Below are positions 1 to 9,643 of a stretch of 64,000 nt of DNA, in pieces (within the stretch, counting starts at the first letter, position 1; every line of letters starts with the position of its first letter). The notes beneath the pieces were generated by a model. It made no database searches, was not told where the DNA came from, and was given only the letters and a program-made list of their open reading frames with translations. Location of the stretch: positions 1 to 64,000 of the forward strand of contig NZ_JANZXB010000004.1 of assembly GCF_025371035.1 (NCBI RefSeq), read 5' to 3'. This DNA comes from Sphingomonas sp. LC-1. GTDB lineage: Bacteria; Pseudomonadota; Alphaproteobacteria; Sphingomonadales; Sphingomonadaceae. Position numbers and translations under genes: made by a program.

Positions 1-130
1 CATTCTTGTTGACGAACACGATGCCGCTCAGCACCCGCTGGTCATCCACGCGCGGCTTACCATGGCTCTTGGGAAAGAACGGTCGCAGCCGCTCCATCTG
101 CTCATCCGTCAGCCAAAACAGGTCGCTCAT
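1..130 (-). CDS. IS5-family transposase, N-terminal fragment cut by the window edge
   Basis: Reading from the ATG at 130, the first 43 residues begin MSDLFWLTDEQMERLRPFFP and continue through KSHGKPRVDDQRVLSG. This is the characteristic N-terminal domain (DUF4096-like) of IS5/IS427-group transposases. The DDE catalytic domain lies beyond the left edge, so it is unknown whether the gene is intact. A purine-rich stretch (GGAG) lies 5 to 10 bases upstream of the start. Confidence 0.85.
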   Translation of the reverse strand, partial: MSDLFWLTDEQMERLRPFFPKSHGKPRVDDQRVLSGIVFVNKN

Positions 131-193
131 TCCAGTCTCCTTGCGGAGCCTGAATCAGATCGCGATGCTCACATCAATAGGTCCTGACCCTAG
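1..193 (-). mobile_element. IS5-family insertion sequence, one end only
   Basis: The window opens inside an insertion sequence. A transposase start lies on the minus strand at 130 and is followed by about 60 bp of non-coding DNA up to the dgt stop codon. That non-coding end holds GGGTCAGGACC, read on the minus strand, next to a CTAG at 190-193. CTAG/TA-type targets are known for IS5-family elements, so the CTAG is probably the target duplication. The exact terminal inverted repeat cannot be fixed because the other end lies outside the window. The outer boundary is therefore an estimate. Confidence 0.6.
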
Positions 194-1356
194 AACCCTT
201 CCGGCAGATCGATGTCGCCCACCACCTGCTGATAGCAGCGCACCGCATAGCGATCGGTCATCCCCGCGATAAAATCCGCGACATGCCGACTCCGCGCCGG
301 TTCTTCATTCGGCAATCGTTCGCGCCATTCCTCGGGCAGCTGCGCCGGGTCGGCGCGATAGGCGGCGAACAGGCCTTGCACGATGCCGTGCGCCGCATCC
401 GCCGCCGCCAGCTGGCGTGGGTGGTGGTAGAGATTGGCGTACATGAACCGCTTCAGGTCGCGCTCCTCGACCCGCATCGCGTCGGAGAAGCCGACCAGCG
501 CACGGCCCGCCGCACGAACATCGGCGACATCCCCCACCCCGCTATCCGCGATTCGGCGGCGGGTTTCGGCGACCAGGTCGTTGACCATCACCCCGATCTG
601 CGACCGGATGAGTTCACTCGCCAGCCTTTTGGGTGCGACGTCGGGGAATTGCGCCCGCGCCGCGTCCCATCCGCGCGCCACCAACGGCACGCCGAGCAGC
701 TGGTCGAGCGTCAGCAGCCCGGCGCGCAAGCCGTCATCGATATCGTGATTGTCATAGGCGATATCGTCCGCCAGCGCGGCGACCTGCGCCTCCAGCGAGG
801 CATGGCTTTCCAGATCGAGCGGAAATCCCGCATCGGCCTCTCGCAACGCCCAGCCGGGATGGCGGACCGGTCCGTTATGTTTGGCCAGCCCCTCCAGCGT
901 TTCCCAGGTCAGGTTCAGCCCATCCCATCGCGGATAGGGGCGTTCGATCTCGGTCAGGGTGCGCAGCGTATGGCCGTTATGATCGAACCCGCCATGATCG
1001 GCCAGCGCCGCCTTCAGCGCATCCTCACCCGCATGGCCGAACGGCGGATGGCCGATGTCGTGCGCCAGGCATAACGCCTCGGTCAGGTCCTCGTTCAGCC
1101 CCAATGTCCGCGCGATCGTTCGCCCGATCTGCGCCACCTCCAGGCTGTGGGTCAGGCGGACACGGAAATGATCGCCATCGGGCGCCATGAAAACCTGGGT
1201 CTTGTGCCGCAGGCGCCGAAAGCTGATCGAATGGATGATCCGATCGCGGTCACGCTGGAACGCGTCGCGCGGACCCCGTTCCAGCCCTTGCGCCTCGCCA
1301 TGGCGACGCCCCCGGCTCTGGTCGGGATAGGATGCCCAGGGGGCGAAAAGGCTCAT
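190..1356 (-). CDS. dgt: dGTP triphosphohydrolase-like HD-domain protein
   Basis: Predicted dNTP triphosphohydrolase, which cleaves dNTPs to nucleoside and triphosphate and is cytoplasmic. The HD metal site is visible as [14 protein letters not shown] near residue 100, preceded by the typical [10 protein letters not shown] and THSLEV segments; a later metal-site Asp is in [16 protein letters not shown]. At 388 aa it is normal for the short (type 2) Dgt-like family. I chose the ATG at 1356; a GTG two codons upstream (1362) is equally possible and neither has a clear ribosome site. The upstream SPOR gene ends 4-10 bases away, so the two are probably co-transcribed. The stop codon sits exactly at the IS boundary. 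Confidence 0.92.
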   Translation of the reverse strand: MSLFAPWASYPDQSRGRRHGEAQGLERGPRDAFQRDRDRIIHSISFRRLRHKTQVFMAPDGDHFRVRLTHSLEVAQIGRTIARTLGLNEDLTEALCLAHDIGHPPFGHAGEDALKAALADHGGFDHNGHTLRTLTEIERPYPRWDGLNLTWETLEGLAKHNGPVRHPGWALREADAGFPLDLESHASLEAQVAALADDIAYDNHDIDDGLRAGLLTLDQLLGVPLVARGWDAARAQFPDVAPKRLASELIRSQIGVMVNDLVAETRRRIADSGVGDVADVRAAGRALVGFSDAMRVEERDLKRFMYANLYHHPRQLAAADAAHGIVQGLFAAYRADPAQLPEEWRERLPNEEPARSRHVADFIAGMTDRYAVRCYQQVVGDIDLPEGF

Positions 1357-1366
1357 CGACACAAGC

Positions 1367-3418
1367 TTATTTCGAATCGAGCCGCGTCACCGCCTGCCCT
1401 GCCTCGCTGGTGACCGGGAAAGCCGATACGCCCTTTTTCGCCAATTGATTGACGAAGGCGCGCGCTTCCTCATCGGTCTTGAACGGGCCGGTCAGCACGC
1501 GGTGGGTGGCGCGCAGCGGGGTCTTGTAACCTTGTCGTCCCGCAAAAACGGCGGGTGCCTTCGCCCTGGTCGCGGCCCAAGCCTTTGGCAGATCATCCTC
1601 GTTTGCACCGCCCGCAACCTGTACCCAGATGCGTTCGGGGTTGGACCGGGCGCGGCGCTTCTCCTCCGCCTCGGCCTTGTCGGCGAGCGCCTTCTTGGCC
1701 GCTTCGGCCTTTTTGGCGGCAAGTGCTTTCCTGTCCGCGGCCGCCTTGGCCGCAGCAGCCTTCCGCTCGGCAGCGGTCGGCGTATGCGGGGCCGAGTCGA
1801 TGGTCTCGGCGGCTTTTTTGCGCGCATCCTCGTCACGCTCGGCCTTGGCACGCGCTTCGGCCAGGACGCGCTGGGTGCCGCTGTTCGCGGGCGTATTGGC
1901 GGCGAGCGCGACCGGGCGTTCGGGTCCATCAACGCCCAGTTCGGACGCCGGAATGGAGAGATTGGCGACGATCCGCGCCAGCACCGAATCCTCACGCACG
2001 GCGCGCGCGGCGGCCAGCGAGGGGCGGCGCGTGGCGGTTCGCGTAGGACGCGGAGCCGGCGTAACGCTTCTTTCCGGCGGGGCGGACGCGAGGGCAACCG
2101 GTGCCGGCGTGGCGGGGGCCGTGTCCGCCGTGCGAACCGGAGCAGGAGCCAGTGCAGGAGCTGGGGCCGGGGTCGCAGGAAGCGGCTGAACCATGGCGGT
2201 GGCGCTGCTCGGTGCCGGGACCGGCGTCGGCTGCACGGCCGGTAGCGGCTCGATGGGCTGACGCGGCGGCGTATTCGCGGCGATGGCAACCGGCGCACGG
2301 CTTTCGGCGGGGCTCACCGCGCCGAAATTGCCGGACGAGGTCGGGCTGGCGCCTGGCAGAGGCTGGACCGTTGGAATCGGCGTGGCCGCCGCGACGACGC
2401 GTTGCTCGGGCGGGGTCGCCGGGATCGCTTGCGCCGGGACGGGCACCGCAGTCGGAACGGGCGTCATCGGCTGCGGAACCGCCGCCGCAAGGGCAGCGCC
2501 ACGATTGTCGCGCGACGATCGTCCACCGCGCCGCCGTTCTTCGCGCCTCGTCACCGGGGCCGCCGCGACCGGCGTCGTCACCCTTGCCGACGCCAGCGCG
2601 ACCGGGGCCTCGGGGGCCAGCGCGGGCAGATTGGGCGCCAGTCGCGCATCGGCCAGACGCTCGGGCGTGGCGCGCGTCTCGCCGAAATGGACCGCAAAGG
2701 CGCGGTCCACCGCAGGCAGGGTCGGCAGGCGCTGGAAAAAGGGTTGCAGCCCCTGCGCCAGTTGCGGGGGCATCATCGTGCTCGCGATCCGTGTCGCTTC
2801 TGGCAGGTCGCCAGCCATGGCGAGGATGAACGCCCGCGCGCGCCATGCCGCACGGTCCGTCTTGCGCAGCAGCGGATCGAGCTGTTCCAGCGCCTGCTCG
2901 CGCTGTCCCGAGATACCCAGCGACAAGGCGTAGCGGCGGATCACCTCGTCGCTCGCGCCATTGGCCAGTGCCAGCCGATAATCGCGCTGCGCCCGCGCCT
3001 GATCGCCGATCAGGTCATAGGCCAAACCACGATCGGCGGCAAAACGGGCCGCGGGCAGGCCTGCCGCCTCGGCCTGCGTGAAATAGCGAAGCGCCTCGCC
3101 CGGGCGTTCGGATCGCACCAGGATCGACGCCATGCCCGCCTTGATCCGCGGATCGCGCGCGTCGACCTTTTCCGCTCGAGCCAGAAGCGACGCCGCACCG
3201 GACAGGTCGTCCAGCTTGATCGACAGATCGGCCGCCTCGACCAGCGCATCGACGTTCCGGGGATTTTGCGCCACGCGGCGCATCACGTCCCCCAGGCGAT
3301 CGGCATCGGTGGTGCCGGGAAGCGGCTGTACCACTTCCTGTGCGGACAATGGCACCGGCGAAACCGCGAGCGCCAGGACGAGCGCCAACGAGGCGCGGGG
3401 AAGAAATGCGAACGTCAT
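1367..3418 (-). CDS. TPR and SPOR domain envelope protein
   Basis: Probable peptidoglycan-associated periplasmic protein of 683 aa. From the ATG at 3418 there is a signal peptide ([20 protein letters not shown], cleavage near LSA-Q). TPR-like helices follow at about 30-200, then a long Pro/Ala-rich low-complexity linker at about 230-480. Next comes a Lys/Ala/Glu-rich charged stretch at about 510-590, and finally a SPOR domain (from [15 protein letters not shown] to the end). SPOR domains bind denuded glycan strands at division sites, so a role in septal wall processing is inferred. Upstream ATGs at 3433 and 3466 would place a charged tail before the signal peptide. It is transcribed with dgt. 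Confidence 0.85.
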   Translation of the reverse strand: MTFAFLPRASLALVLALAVSPVPLSAQEVVQPLPGTTDADRLGDVMRRVAQNPRNVDALVEAADLSIKLDDLSGAASLLARAEKVDARDPRIKAGMASILVRSERPGEALRYFTQAEAAGLPAARFAADRGLAYDLIGDQARAQRDYRLALANGASDEVIRRYALSLGISGQREQALEQLDPLLRKTDRAAWRARAFILAMAGDLPEATRIASTMMPPQLAQGLQPFFQRLPTLPAVDRAFAVHFGETRATPERLADARLAPNLPALAPEAPVALASARVTTPVAAAPVTRREERRRGGRSSRDNRGAALAAAVPQPMTPVPTAVPVPAQAIPATPPEQRVVAAATPIPTVQPLPGASPTSSGNFGAVSPAESRAPVAIAANTPPRQPIEPLPAVQPTPVPAPSSATAMVQPLPATPAPAPALAPAPVRTADTAPATPAPVALASAPPERSVTPAPRPTRTATRRPSLAAARAVREDSVLARIVANLSIPASELGVDGPERPVALAANTPANSGTQRVLAEARAKAERDEDARKKAAETIDSAPHTPTAAERKAAAAKAAADRKALAAKKAEAAKKALADKAEAEEKRRARSNPERIWVQVAGGANEDDLPKAWAATRAKAPAVFAGRQGYKTPLRATHRVLTGPFKTDEEARAFVNQLAKKGVSAFPVTSEAGQAVTRLDSK

Positions 3419-3930
3419 GAGACCATGTTCCATAAAGCGCGTTTCGGCGCGCGCGGCAATGCCCATCGCACAGCTTGCGCGCCCGAGTGCACCGGGCGGT
3501 CGACCAACAGGCGGAGCGAAGCTTGGCGGTTGGCGGACCTGGCATTGGGGCCAAGCCGATGGCGGTGTGGGGACCGTGCGGCTGGGGACATGCCTCCGCC
3601 AGGATTTTACCCTACGACCTCCCCTTGCGAGGATCGTTGCAAAACGCGCTACGCAATCGCCGGATGGGCCAGCATCGGGTTGGAGAAGCGCTGCCAGCTT
3701 GTGTCGATCGGTGCGTGACGGGCCTTCGGCCTATGCCGGGGTAATGCAGGACGAACCGATGCCCGCAACGCTCTCCTGCGAGGGAGGGAACGGGAGGCCG
3801 CTCCGCCGGAATGTCGATACGGCGCAGGGATACCATCCCCCCCAAAAGCACGAAGGGCCCGCGCAACCCTATGGCGCAGGCCCTTCGCTGTTATGCCCGG
3901 TCCGCCCTTCCGAACGGATCGGGCGACACC
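3419..3930. other. Intergenic region between ftsZ and the SPOR gene
   Basis: About 510 bp separate the ftsZ stop from the SPOR gene start, both on the minus strand. The part next to ftsZ holds an intrinsic terminator (listed separately). The remainder presumably carries the SPOR-dgt promoter, but I see no convincing -35/-10 pair. The short ORFs here have shadow-like composition and no ribosome sites, so none is called. Confidence 0.5.
3841..3886 (-). terminator. Intrinsic terminator of the dcw cluster after ftsZ
   Basis: On the minus strand GAAGGGCCTGCGC (3886-3874) pairs with GCGCGGGCCCTTC (3864-3852) across a 9-base loop, with one G-T wobble. It is followed by TGCTTTTGGG. A stable GC stem with a short T run 45-80 bases after the ftsZ stop is a good rho-independent terminator. 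Confidence 0.8.
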
Positions 3931-5475
3931 TTACTGGTTGTTCTGGCGATGCAGGAAGCGCGGAATGTCGAGCGACGAGTCCGATCCGCCCTGGCCATTC
4001 TCATCGCGTTGCGCGCCACGGGCGGCGTTCGACATACGCTCGAACAAGGTGCCGCCCAGCTTCACGCGAGGCGCGGGCTGCGCCGGAACCTCGCCCGCTT
4101 CGCTGCCCGGAGCCAGCCAGCGACGACGCGCCTCTTCGCTGCCGGGGGCGGGCTCGACTGCCGCCTGGGTCGGTGCGGGCTGTGCCGGGGCAGCGGCGCT
4201 GGGGACGATCGTGTCGGTCCCCAGAACCAGTTCGTCGTCCTGGGACGGAGCGACGGGCGCAGGCTTGGGAGCGGAACTGCCGAGCGTCGACGCCGCCGGG
4301 GCGACGGGCGGCACCGGAGCCGGGGCGGGCGTCGGCGCGGCAGCCGCCGGCTGCGCGACCGGAGCAGGTGCCGGCGTCGGGGCGGAAGACGTCGTGGCCG
4401 CCGGCTCGCTCGGACGATAGCTGGGGGTTTCGTCGGCCTTGCGCGCCATGCCGCCCATGCTGAAGCTGCTGCGCTGCGCCTCGGTCGGCGCCGCCGCACC
4501 CGGCTTCACATCGGCGTCGATGCCGGTGGCGACTACCGACACGCGGATGCGGCCTTCCAGTTCGGGATTGAAGGCCGAACCCCAGATGATGTTCGCATCC
4601 GGATCGACCAGCTCGCGAATGTGGTTCGCCGCCTCGTCCACCTCCAGCAGGCGCATGTCGTCGCCGCCGGTGATCGAGATGATGACGCCCTTGGCCCCCT
4701 GCATCGACACGCCGTCGAGCAACGGGTTGGCGATCGCCTTCTGCGCCGCCTCGATCGCGCGATTGTCGCCGGTGGCTTCACCGGTGCCCATCATCGCCTT
4801 GCCCATCTCCTGCATCACCGAGCGGACGTCGGCGAAGTCGAGGTTGATGAGGCCCGGCATGACCATCAGGTCGGTGATGCCGCGCACGCCCTGCTGCAGC
4901 ACCTCGTCCGCCATCGAGAACGCTTCCTTGAAGGTCGTGTTCGCATTGGCGATCAGGAAGAGATTCTGGTTGGGGATGACGATCAGCGTATCGACGTACT
5001 TCTGCAGCTCCTCGATGCCGCCGTCCGCCGACTTGGCGCGACGATTGCCCTCGAAGGCGAAGGGCTTGGTCACCACGCCCACGGTCAGGATGCCCATGTC
5101 GCGCGCCGCCTTGGCGATGACCGGGGCCGCGCCGGTGCCGGTGCCGCCGCCCATGCCCGCCGCGATGAAGCACATATGGCTTCCCTCAAGCAGCTTCGAC
5201 AGATCCTCGATCGTCTCCTCGGCGGCCGCACGACCGATTTCGGGGCGGCTGCCCGCGCCCAGGCCCTGGGTGATCTTGGCACCCAGCTGGATACGCTGCG
5301 GCGCGATCGACTGCTTCAACGCCTGCGCGTCGGTGTTGGCGACGAGGAAATCCACGCCCTGCACCTCGGCGCGCATCATGTTCGCGATCGCGTTGCCGCC
5401 GGCACCGCCGACACCGATCACCGCGATGCGCGGCGTCAGTTCGTCGACCTCGGGTGCGATGAATTCGATGCTCAT
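3931..5475 (-). CDS. ftsZ: Cell division protein FtsZ
   Basis: Tubulin-like GTPase that forms the Z ring. Residues 21-29 (GVGGAGGNA) and the tubulin signature [11 protein letters not shown] at 109-119 form the nucleotide site. The catalytic T7 region is visible as [11 protein letters not shown] near 205-215. After the globular core (about 320 aa) there is a long Pro/Ala-rich linker, and the protein ends in [12 protein letters not shown], the conserved C-terminal peptide that binds FtsA. At 514 aa it is long, as expected for alphaproteobacterial FtsZ with an extended linker. The ATG is preceded by GGAG at 8-12 bases. The 119-bp gap from ftsA suggests an extra promoter. Confidence 0.98.
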   Translation of the reverse strand: MSIEFIAPEVDELTPRIAVIGVGGAGGNAIANMMRAEVQGVDFLVANTDAQALKQSIAPQRIQLGAKITQGLGAGSRPEIGRAAAEETIEDLSKLLEGSHMCFIAAGMGGGTGTGAAPVIAKAARDMGILTVGVVTKPFAFEGNRRAKSADGGIEELQKYVDTLIVIPNQNLFLIANANTTFKEAFSMADEVLQQGVRGITDLMVMPGLINLDFADVRSVMQEMGKAMMGTGEATGDNRAIEAAQKAIANPLLDGVSMQGAKGVIISITGGDDMRLLEVDEAANHIRELVDPDANIIWGSAFNPELEGRIRVSVVATGIDADVKPGAAAPTEAQRSSFSMGGMARKADETPSYRPSEPAATTSSAPTPAPAPVAQPAAAAPTPAPAPVPPVAPAASTLGSSAPKPAPVAPSQDDELVLGTDTIVPSAAAPAQPAPTQAAVEPAPGSEEARRRWLAPGSEAGEVPAQPAPRVKLGGTLFERMSNAARGAQRDENGQGGSDSSLDIPRFLHRQNNQ

Positions 5476-5594
5476 CCCAATATTACTCCGCCGTTCCTGG
5501 TCGATACGCTAAGACCAGGCCCCTGAATGATCGTTAGTGCACCAGAGGACTGCCCGGTGCCAACATAAAACCGTCCAACTTGGAAGGCTTTTCC

Positions 5595-6854
5595 TTAATA
5601 ATTTGCCTTAGCCGCCTGAATCAGCCGCCGAAACAGCCCCATACCACTCGGCCGGTGAACGGTCTGGTTGGTGGGAGCGATGCTGCGCAGGTCGATCGGG
5701 TCGGTCGCGGCGTAGAATGCCAGTCCAGCGAGCGTCGCGAAAGCCGGTCCGCCATGCGCATCGGGCAGGCCGGACAATCCGCGCGGTCGCCCGATCCGAA
5801 CCGAACGGCCCAGCGCCTGTTGCGCATAATCGGCAATGCCCTTCAACTCCGCGCCGCCCCCGGTCAGCACCACCTGGCGGCCCACCGGCCCTTCGAACTT
5901 CAGATGCTGGAGCGCCTTGCGAATCTCGCCCATCTGATGCTCCAGCCGCTGGCGGATCACGCCGATCAGCTGCGCCTTGGTGATCTGCATCGTATCGCCG
6001 CCGTCCTCGGCGGAGATCGGCGTCACCTGGATCATATCGTGATTGTCGCGCGGGGAGGCGTTGGCCGAGCCGTGGAAGCACTTCATCCGCTCGGCCATCT
6101 GGCGCCGCGTGCCGAAGGCGGAAGCGACATCGTCGGTAATATCCGCCGCCCCCATGGGCAGCGAACACAGCCCGACCAGCATTCCCCCGGCGAACAGCGA
6201 GACGTTGGTGATCCCCGCCCCCATCTCGACCAGCGCGACGCCCAATTCACGCTCTTCATCGGACAGACAGGCCAGACCCGTCGCGACCGGCGCTGCGATG
6301 ATCGACTTCACCTCCAGATGCGCCGAGCGGACGCACAGATCGAGGTTGCGCACCGGCGATCCGTCGGCGGCAACGACATGGATATGCACGCCCAGCCGGT
6401 CGGCGTGGAGGCCCAGCGGCTTCTTCACGCCGGTCAGCCCGTCGAGCGTATAGAGCGCGGGCTGCGCGTGCAGCACCATCCGCCCCTGCGGATCGATCGA
6501 GTTGCGCCCGGCAGCCAGCAGCGCGTCGATATCGCCCTGTTCGACCTGATGGCCGCCCAGCTCGAACTCGACCTCCGCGACGTCGGACACCAGGCCCCCG
6601 GCCGAGAAGCCGACCCAGACATTCTCGATGTTCAGCCCGGCGATCCGTTCGGCCTGTTCGACCGCTTCGCGCACCGCGGCTTCGGTCGCGCCCATATCGG
6701 CGATATAGCCACGCTTGACGCCCCGGCTCTCGCGCTGACCGGTGCCCAGCACGATCAGTTCGCCGCCATCCCCCTTGCGGGCGATCAGCGCGGATACCTT
6801 GGACGATCCGATGTCCAGGGCGGTGATCAGCCCTTCGGGCGCAATTTTCGCCAT
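5595..6854 (-). CDS. ftsA: Cell division protein FtsA
   Basis: Actin-like membrane tether for FtsZ, 419 aa. The N-terminus MAKIAPEGLITALDIGSSKV contains the phosphate-1 loop. Later actin-fold motifs include VEMGAGITNVSLFAGG and the adenosine motif VVLTGGGAELKG. The C-terminus (GLFRRLIQAAKANY) is the expected amphipathic membrane-targeting helix. The reading frame stays open 37 codons further upstream, into ftsQ, but the ATG at 6854, 7 bases after the ftsQ stop and preceded by GGGA, begins the conserved sequence. A DUF-type extension is therefore rejected. Confidence 0.97.
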   Translation of the reverse strand: MAKIAPEGLITALDIGSSKVSALIARKGDGGELIVLGTGQRESRGVKRGYIADMGATEAAVREAVEQAERIAGLNIENVWVGFSAGGLVSDVAEVEFELGGHQVEQGDIDALLAAGRNSIDPQGRMVLHAQPALYTLDGLTGVKKPLGLHADRLGVHIHVVAADGSPVRNLDLCVRSAHLEVKSIIAAPVATGLACLSDEERELGVALVEMGAGITNVSLFAGGMLVGLCSLPMGAADITDDVASAFGTRRQMAERMKCFHGSANASPRDNHDMIQVTPISAEDGGDTMQITKAQLIGVIRQRLEHQMGEIRKALQHLKFEGPVGRQVVLTGGGAELKGIADYAQQALGRSVRIGRPRGLSGLPDAHGGPAFATLAGLAFYAATDPIDLRSIAPTNQTVHRPSGMGLFRRLIQAAKANY

Positions 6855-6861
6855 GGTCCCG

Positions 6862-7818
6862 TTACCCCTGTGATTCCCCCGTGCCGGACGCACCTTCGGC
6901 GTCGCCCTCCGGCACGGTGCCTCCCTTGGCCGATCCCCCGGCCTGCGCCGGTTCGGCCAGTGCATGGTTCTGATTCAAACCGGGCTTTCGCGCAACCAGC
7001 TTCGTGGGGTCGCGCATGTCGAACCGCAGCCAGCCCCGGCCGAGCAGCGGCCGCGATCCGTCCATCGCCGCGAAGCGCATGAGCGCCGCCCCCGCCCCGT
7101 CCTCAGGAAGCGCCAGCGTCTCGCCGCTGTCGAAGGTAAGGTCCCAACGGCGGTTGCCGATCCAGGTCGCGGCCTTCACGCGCGGCTTCAGAGCAGGTGC
7201 GGCGGACAGCAATGCCTGATAGGCCGGTTCCTGCAAATTGGCGCCCGGCCCGATGACCAGCGGCAGGTCGGGCATCGCTTCTGGCTGGACCGGCTCCAGC
7301 AGCACACCGCCTGCGTCGATCAGCGTCAGCTGGCCGTTATCCTGCCACACCGCCGCCGGGCTGCGCTCCTCGATGTCGACGAGCAGCGTGTCGGGCAAGC
7401 GGCGCGAGACATGCGCGTCCTTGATCCAGCCATAGCGAAGCAGCTTGGCGCGGACATCTTCCAAGTTGACCAGCGGCATCGCCCGGCTCTGCTGGTCGAG
7501 CGCGACGGCATAGACGGTCATCCGGTCCATGCGTTTCAGGCCGGTGACCTCGATCTGCTGGACGCGGAACCCGGCATGGCCCGCCTGCTCGGCGATCGCG
7601 GTGCCGATCATGCCCGGCACGCCGATATAGGTCGCCACCGCCAGAGCCGCCGCGCCCGCACCGCCCAGGATCGACCAGGTGACCGCCTTCTTGATCGTCT
7701 CCTCGCTGACCGGCAGGCGACCGAGCAGCCGCTGCGCCAGCGTCTCGCGACGCACCGGCTGACGCCGACGCGGCACGGGACGGCGGGGCGATGGCCCGCG
7801 CTTGATCGTACGGCTCAT
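6862..7818 (-). CDS. ftsQ: Cell division protein FtsQ
   Basis: Bitopic divisome scaffold of 318 aa. It has a strongly basic cytoplasmic tail (residues 1-45, rich in Arg and Pro) and one membrane helix around 50-75. The POTRA domain begins near FRVQQIEVTGLKRM (about 88-100) and the FtsQ beta domain continues to about 285. The tail ends in Gly/Ala/Glu-rich low complexity. The ATG overlaps the ddl stop in ATGA (7818-7815), so translation is coupled. In the divisome FtsQ joins FtsL and FtsB and controls septal synthesis by FtsW/FtsI. Confidence 0.96.
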   Translation of the reverse strand: MSRTIKRGPSPRRPVPRRRQPVRRETLAQRLLGRLPVSEETIKKAVTWSILGGAGAAALAVATYIGVPGMIGTAIAEQAGHAGFRVQQIEVTGLKRMDRMTVYAVALDQQSRAMPLVNLEDVRAKLLRYGWIKDAHVSRRLPDTLLVDIEERSPAAVWQDNGQLTLIDAGGVLLEPVQPEAMPDLPLVIGPGANLQEPAYQALLSAAPALKPRVKAATWIGNRRWDLTFDSGETLALPEDGAGAALMRFAAMDGSRPLLGRGWLRFDMRDPTKLVARKPGLNQNHALAEPAQAGGSAKGGTVPEGDAEGASGTGESQG

Positions 7819-8759
7819 CCCGCCTGGTCCTTGTACCAGGCCACCGCCTCATCGACGATCGCCTGGACCAGCGTGTCGTAATCCATGCCGACATGGCGGC
7901 CCTGCTCGGGCACCAGGCTGAGCTGCGTCATGCCCGGCTGGGTGTTCACTTCCAGCAGGAACAGCCCGTCGACCCCGCGTTCATCGTCCCAGCGGAAATC
8001 GGAACGCGACGCACCCCGGCAACCCAGGATACGGTGCGCCTCCAGCGCCAGCGACTTGCACGCCTCGGCGATCTCGTCCGGAATCTGCGCGGGGCAGACA
8101 TGCTCGGTCAGGCCATCGGTATATTTGGCGTCGAAATCATACCAGCCATTCTTGGGCTTCAGCTCGGTCACGCCCAGAGCACGGCCGCCCAGAACGGCGG
8201 TCGTCAGTTCACGGCCGCGGATATAGGGCTCGGCCAGCAATTCCTCGAACTCGCCCCACGGACCTGCCGCATCGCGCGCGATCGGGCTGCCATGGTTGCT
8301 GGTGTCGGTGACGATCGCGACGCCGACCGACGAGCCTTCATTGACCGGCTTTAGCACATAGGGCCGCGGCAGCGGATCACCGGCGAACAAATCCTCCGAC
8401 TTCACGATCCGGCCGCCGGGCATGGGAATGCCGTGCGGGACCAGCGCCTGCTTGGTCAGTACCTTGTCGATCGCGATGACCGAGGTGGCGAGACCTGAAT
8501 GGGTGTATGGAATGCCCATCAGGTCGAGCATCCCCTGCACCGTGCCGTCCTCGCCGGGCGAGCCGTGGAGCGCGTTGAAGACGATGTCAGGCTGAGCCTC
8601 GACCAGTTTCGCCGCGACGTCGCGGTCCATGTCGATCCGGGTGACGCGGTGGCCGTTCCGCTCCAGCGCATCGGCGACGCCCGCGCCCGACATCAGCGAC
8701 ACCGGCCGCTCCGCCGACCAGCCGCCCATCAGAACCGCGATATGGAGATGATCGGTCAC
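7815..8759 (-). CDS. ddl: D-alanine--D-alanine ligase
   Basis: ATP-grasp ligase that makes D-Ala-D-Ala for MurF, 314 aa. Visible motifs are GSPGEDGTVQGML (N-terminal substrate loop), PYVLKPVNEGSSVGV (ATP-binding lysine and serine loop) and FLLEVNTQPGMTQLSLVPEQ (metal-binding Glu/Asn near the C-terminus). The open frame extends 60 codons upstream into murB. I place the start at the GTG at 8759 because it overlaps the murB stop as GTGA, matching the junction style of the cluster, and because conserved sequence starts there ([17 protein letters not shown]). Confidence 0.96.
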   Translation of the reverse strand: MTDHLHIAVLMGGWSAERPVSLMSGAGVADALERNGHRVTRIDMDRDVAAKLVEAQPDIVFNALHGSPGEDGTVQGMLDLMGIPYTHSGLATSVIAIDKVLTKQALVPHGIPMPGGRIVKSEDLFAGDPLPRPYVLKPVNEGSSVGVAIVTDTSNHGSPIARDAAGPWGEFEELLAEPYIRGRELTTAVLGGRALGVTELKPKNGWYDFDAKYTDGLTEHVCPAQIPDEIAEACKSLALEAHRILGCRGASRSDFRWDDERGVDGLFLLEVNTQPGMTQLSLVPEQGRHVGMDYDTLVQAIVDEAVAWYKDQAG

Positions 8760-9643
8760 TTCGCGATTCCCACTCTTTGAATTTCCCATTCGAGCGTCAC
8801 GCCCGACTGCGCCTTGACCTTGGCTCGGACGTCCTCGCCCAGCGCCTCGATCTCCGCCGCCGTGGCATTGCCGAGGTTGAGCAGGAAGTTGCAGTGTTTC
8901 TCCGACACCTGCGCATCGCCCAGCGTCAGCCCGCGACACCCCGCCGCATCGACCAGCGCCCAGGCCTTGTGCCCCTCCGGATTCTTGAAGGTCGATCCGC
9001 CGGTCTTCGACCGCAGAGGCTGCGACGCTTCGCGCGCAGCGGCGATGCGGTCCATCTCGGCCTGAATGGCTTGCGGTTCGGCCGCGTGCCCCCGGAACGT
9101 CGCCTCGACCACCACCGTGCCGTCGGTCAGGTTGGAGTGGCGATAGGTATAGCCCAGGTCGGCGGCGCCCAGCGTCTCGACCGTGCCGTCCCGGCGGACG
9201 ACGGTGGCGGAGACCAGCACATCGGCCACCTCGCGCCCATAGGCCCCGCCGTTCATCCGCACGAAGCCGCCGACCGTGCCGGGGATCGAACGCAGGAATT
9301 CCAGCCCGCCAATGCCCGCATCGCGGGCGTTGGACGAGACGAGGATGCCCGATGTGCCTCCGCCGCAGGTGACGAGGTGCCCCTCCTCCGCCCGCGCATA
9401 GGAAAAGGGCTTGCCCAGCCGCACCACCACGCCCGGCACGCCGCCGTCACGCACGATCAAGTTGGAGCCGAGGCCCAGGGCCATCACCGGCACATCCGAT
9501 GCCAGCTCGCGCAGAAAGGCCGACACGTCTTCGACGCTCTTCGGCTCCAGTAGATATTCGGCCGGTCCGCCCGCCTTGAACCACACCAGCGGCGCCAAGG
9601 GTGCGCTGGGGGTCAATCGGCCGGCGGTGTCGGGCAGGGTCAT
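8756..9643 (-). CDS. murB: UDP-N-acetylenolpyruvoylglucosamine reductase
   Basis: FAD enzyme that reduces UDP-GlcNAc-enolpyruvate to UDP-MurNAc with NADPH, 295 aa. FAD-binding sequence includes [16 protein letters not shown] and [18 protein letters not shown]. The catalytic serine lies in [10 protein letters not shown] and the C-terminal part has [16 protein letters not shown]. The ATG at 9643 forms an ATGA overlap with the murC stop and is preferred over a start 13 codons upstream. The segment arrangement suits a type I or IIa enzyme; the exact type was not determined. Confidence 0.97.
   Translation of the reverse strand: MTLPDTAGRLTPSAPLAPLVWFKAGGPAEYLLEPKSVEDVSAFLRELASDVPVMALGLGSNLIVRDGGVPGVVVRLGKPFSYARAEEGHLVTCGGGTSGILVSSNARDAGIGGLEFLRSIPGTVGGFVRMNGGAYGREVADVLVSATVVRRDGTVETLGAADLGYTYRHSNLTDGTVVVEATFRGHAAEPQAIQAEMDRIAAAREASQPLRSKTGGSTFKNPEGHKAWALVDAAGCRGLTLGDAQVSEKHCNFLLNLGNATAAEIEALGEDVRAKVKAQSGVTLEWEIQRVGIAK

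Noticed and set aside
3612-3800. Possible decayed copy of the palindromic repeat (CCTCCCCTTGCGAGG and CTCTCCTGCGAGGGAGGG)
   Set aside because: Only short arm-like pieces match copies A-C and the order is not kept; chance similarity in GC-rich DNA is as likely.
3811-5526. A 571-codon plus-strand frame opposite ftsZ
   Set aside because: Arg/His/Asp-rich shadow composition typical of antisense frames in GC-rich genes; FtsZ on the minus strand is certain.
6855-6965. 37-codon N-terminal extension of FtsA
   Set aside because: It lies inside ftsQ in another frame, has Arg/Pro shadow composition, and the ATG at 6854 starts the conserved protein with a ribosome site.
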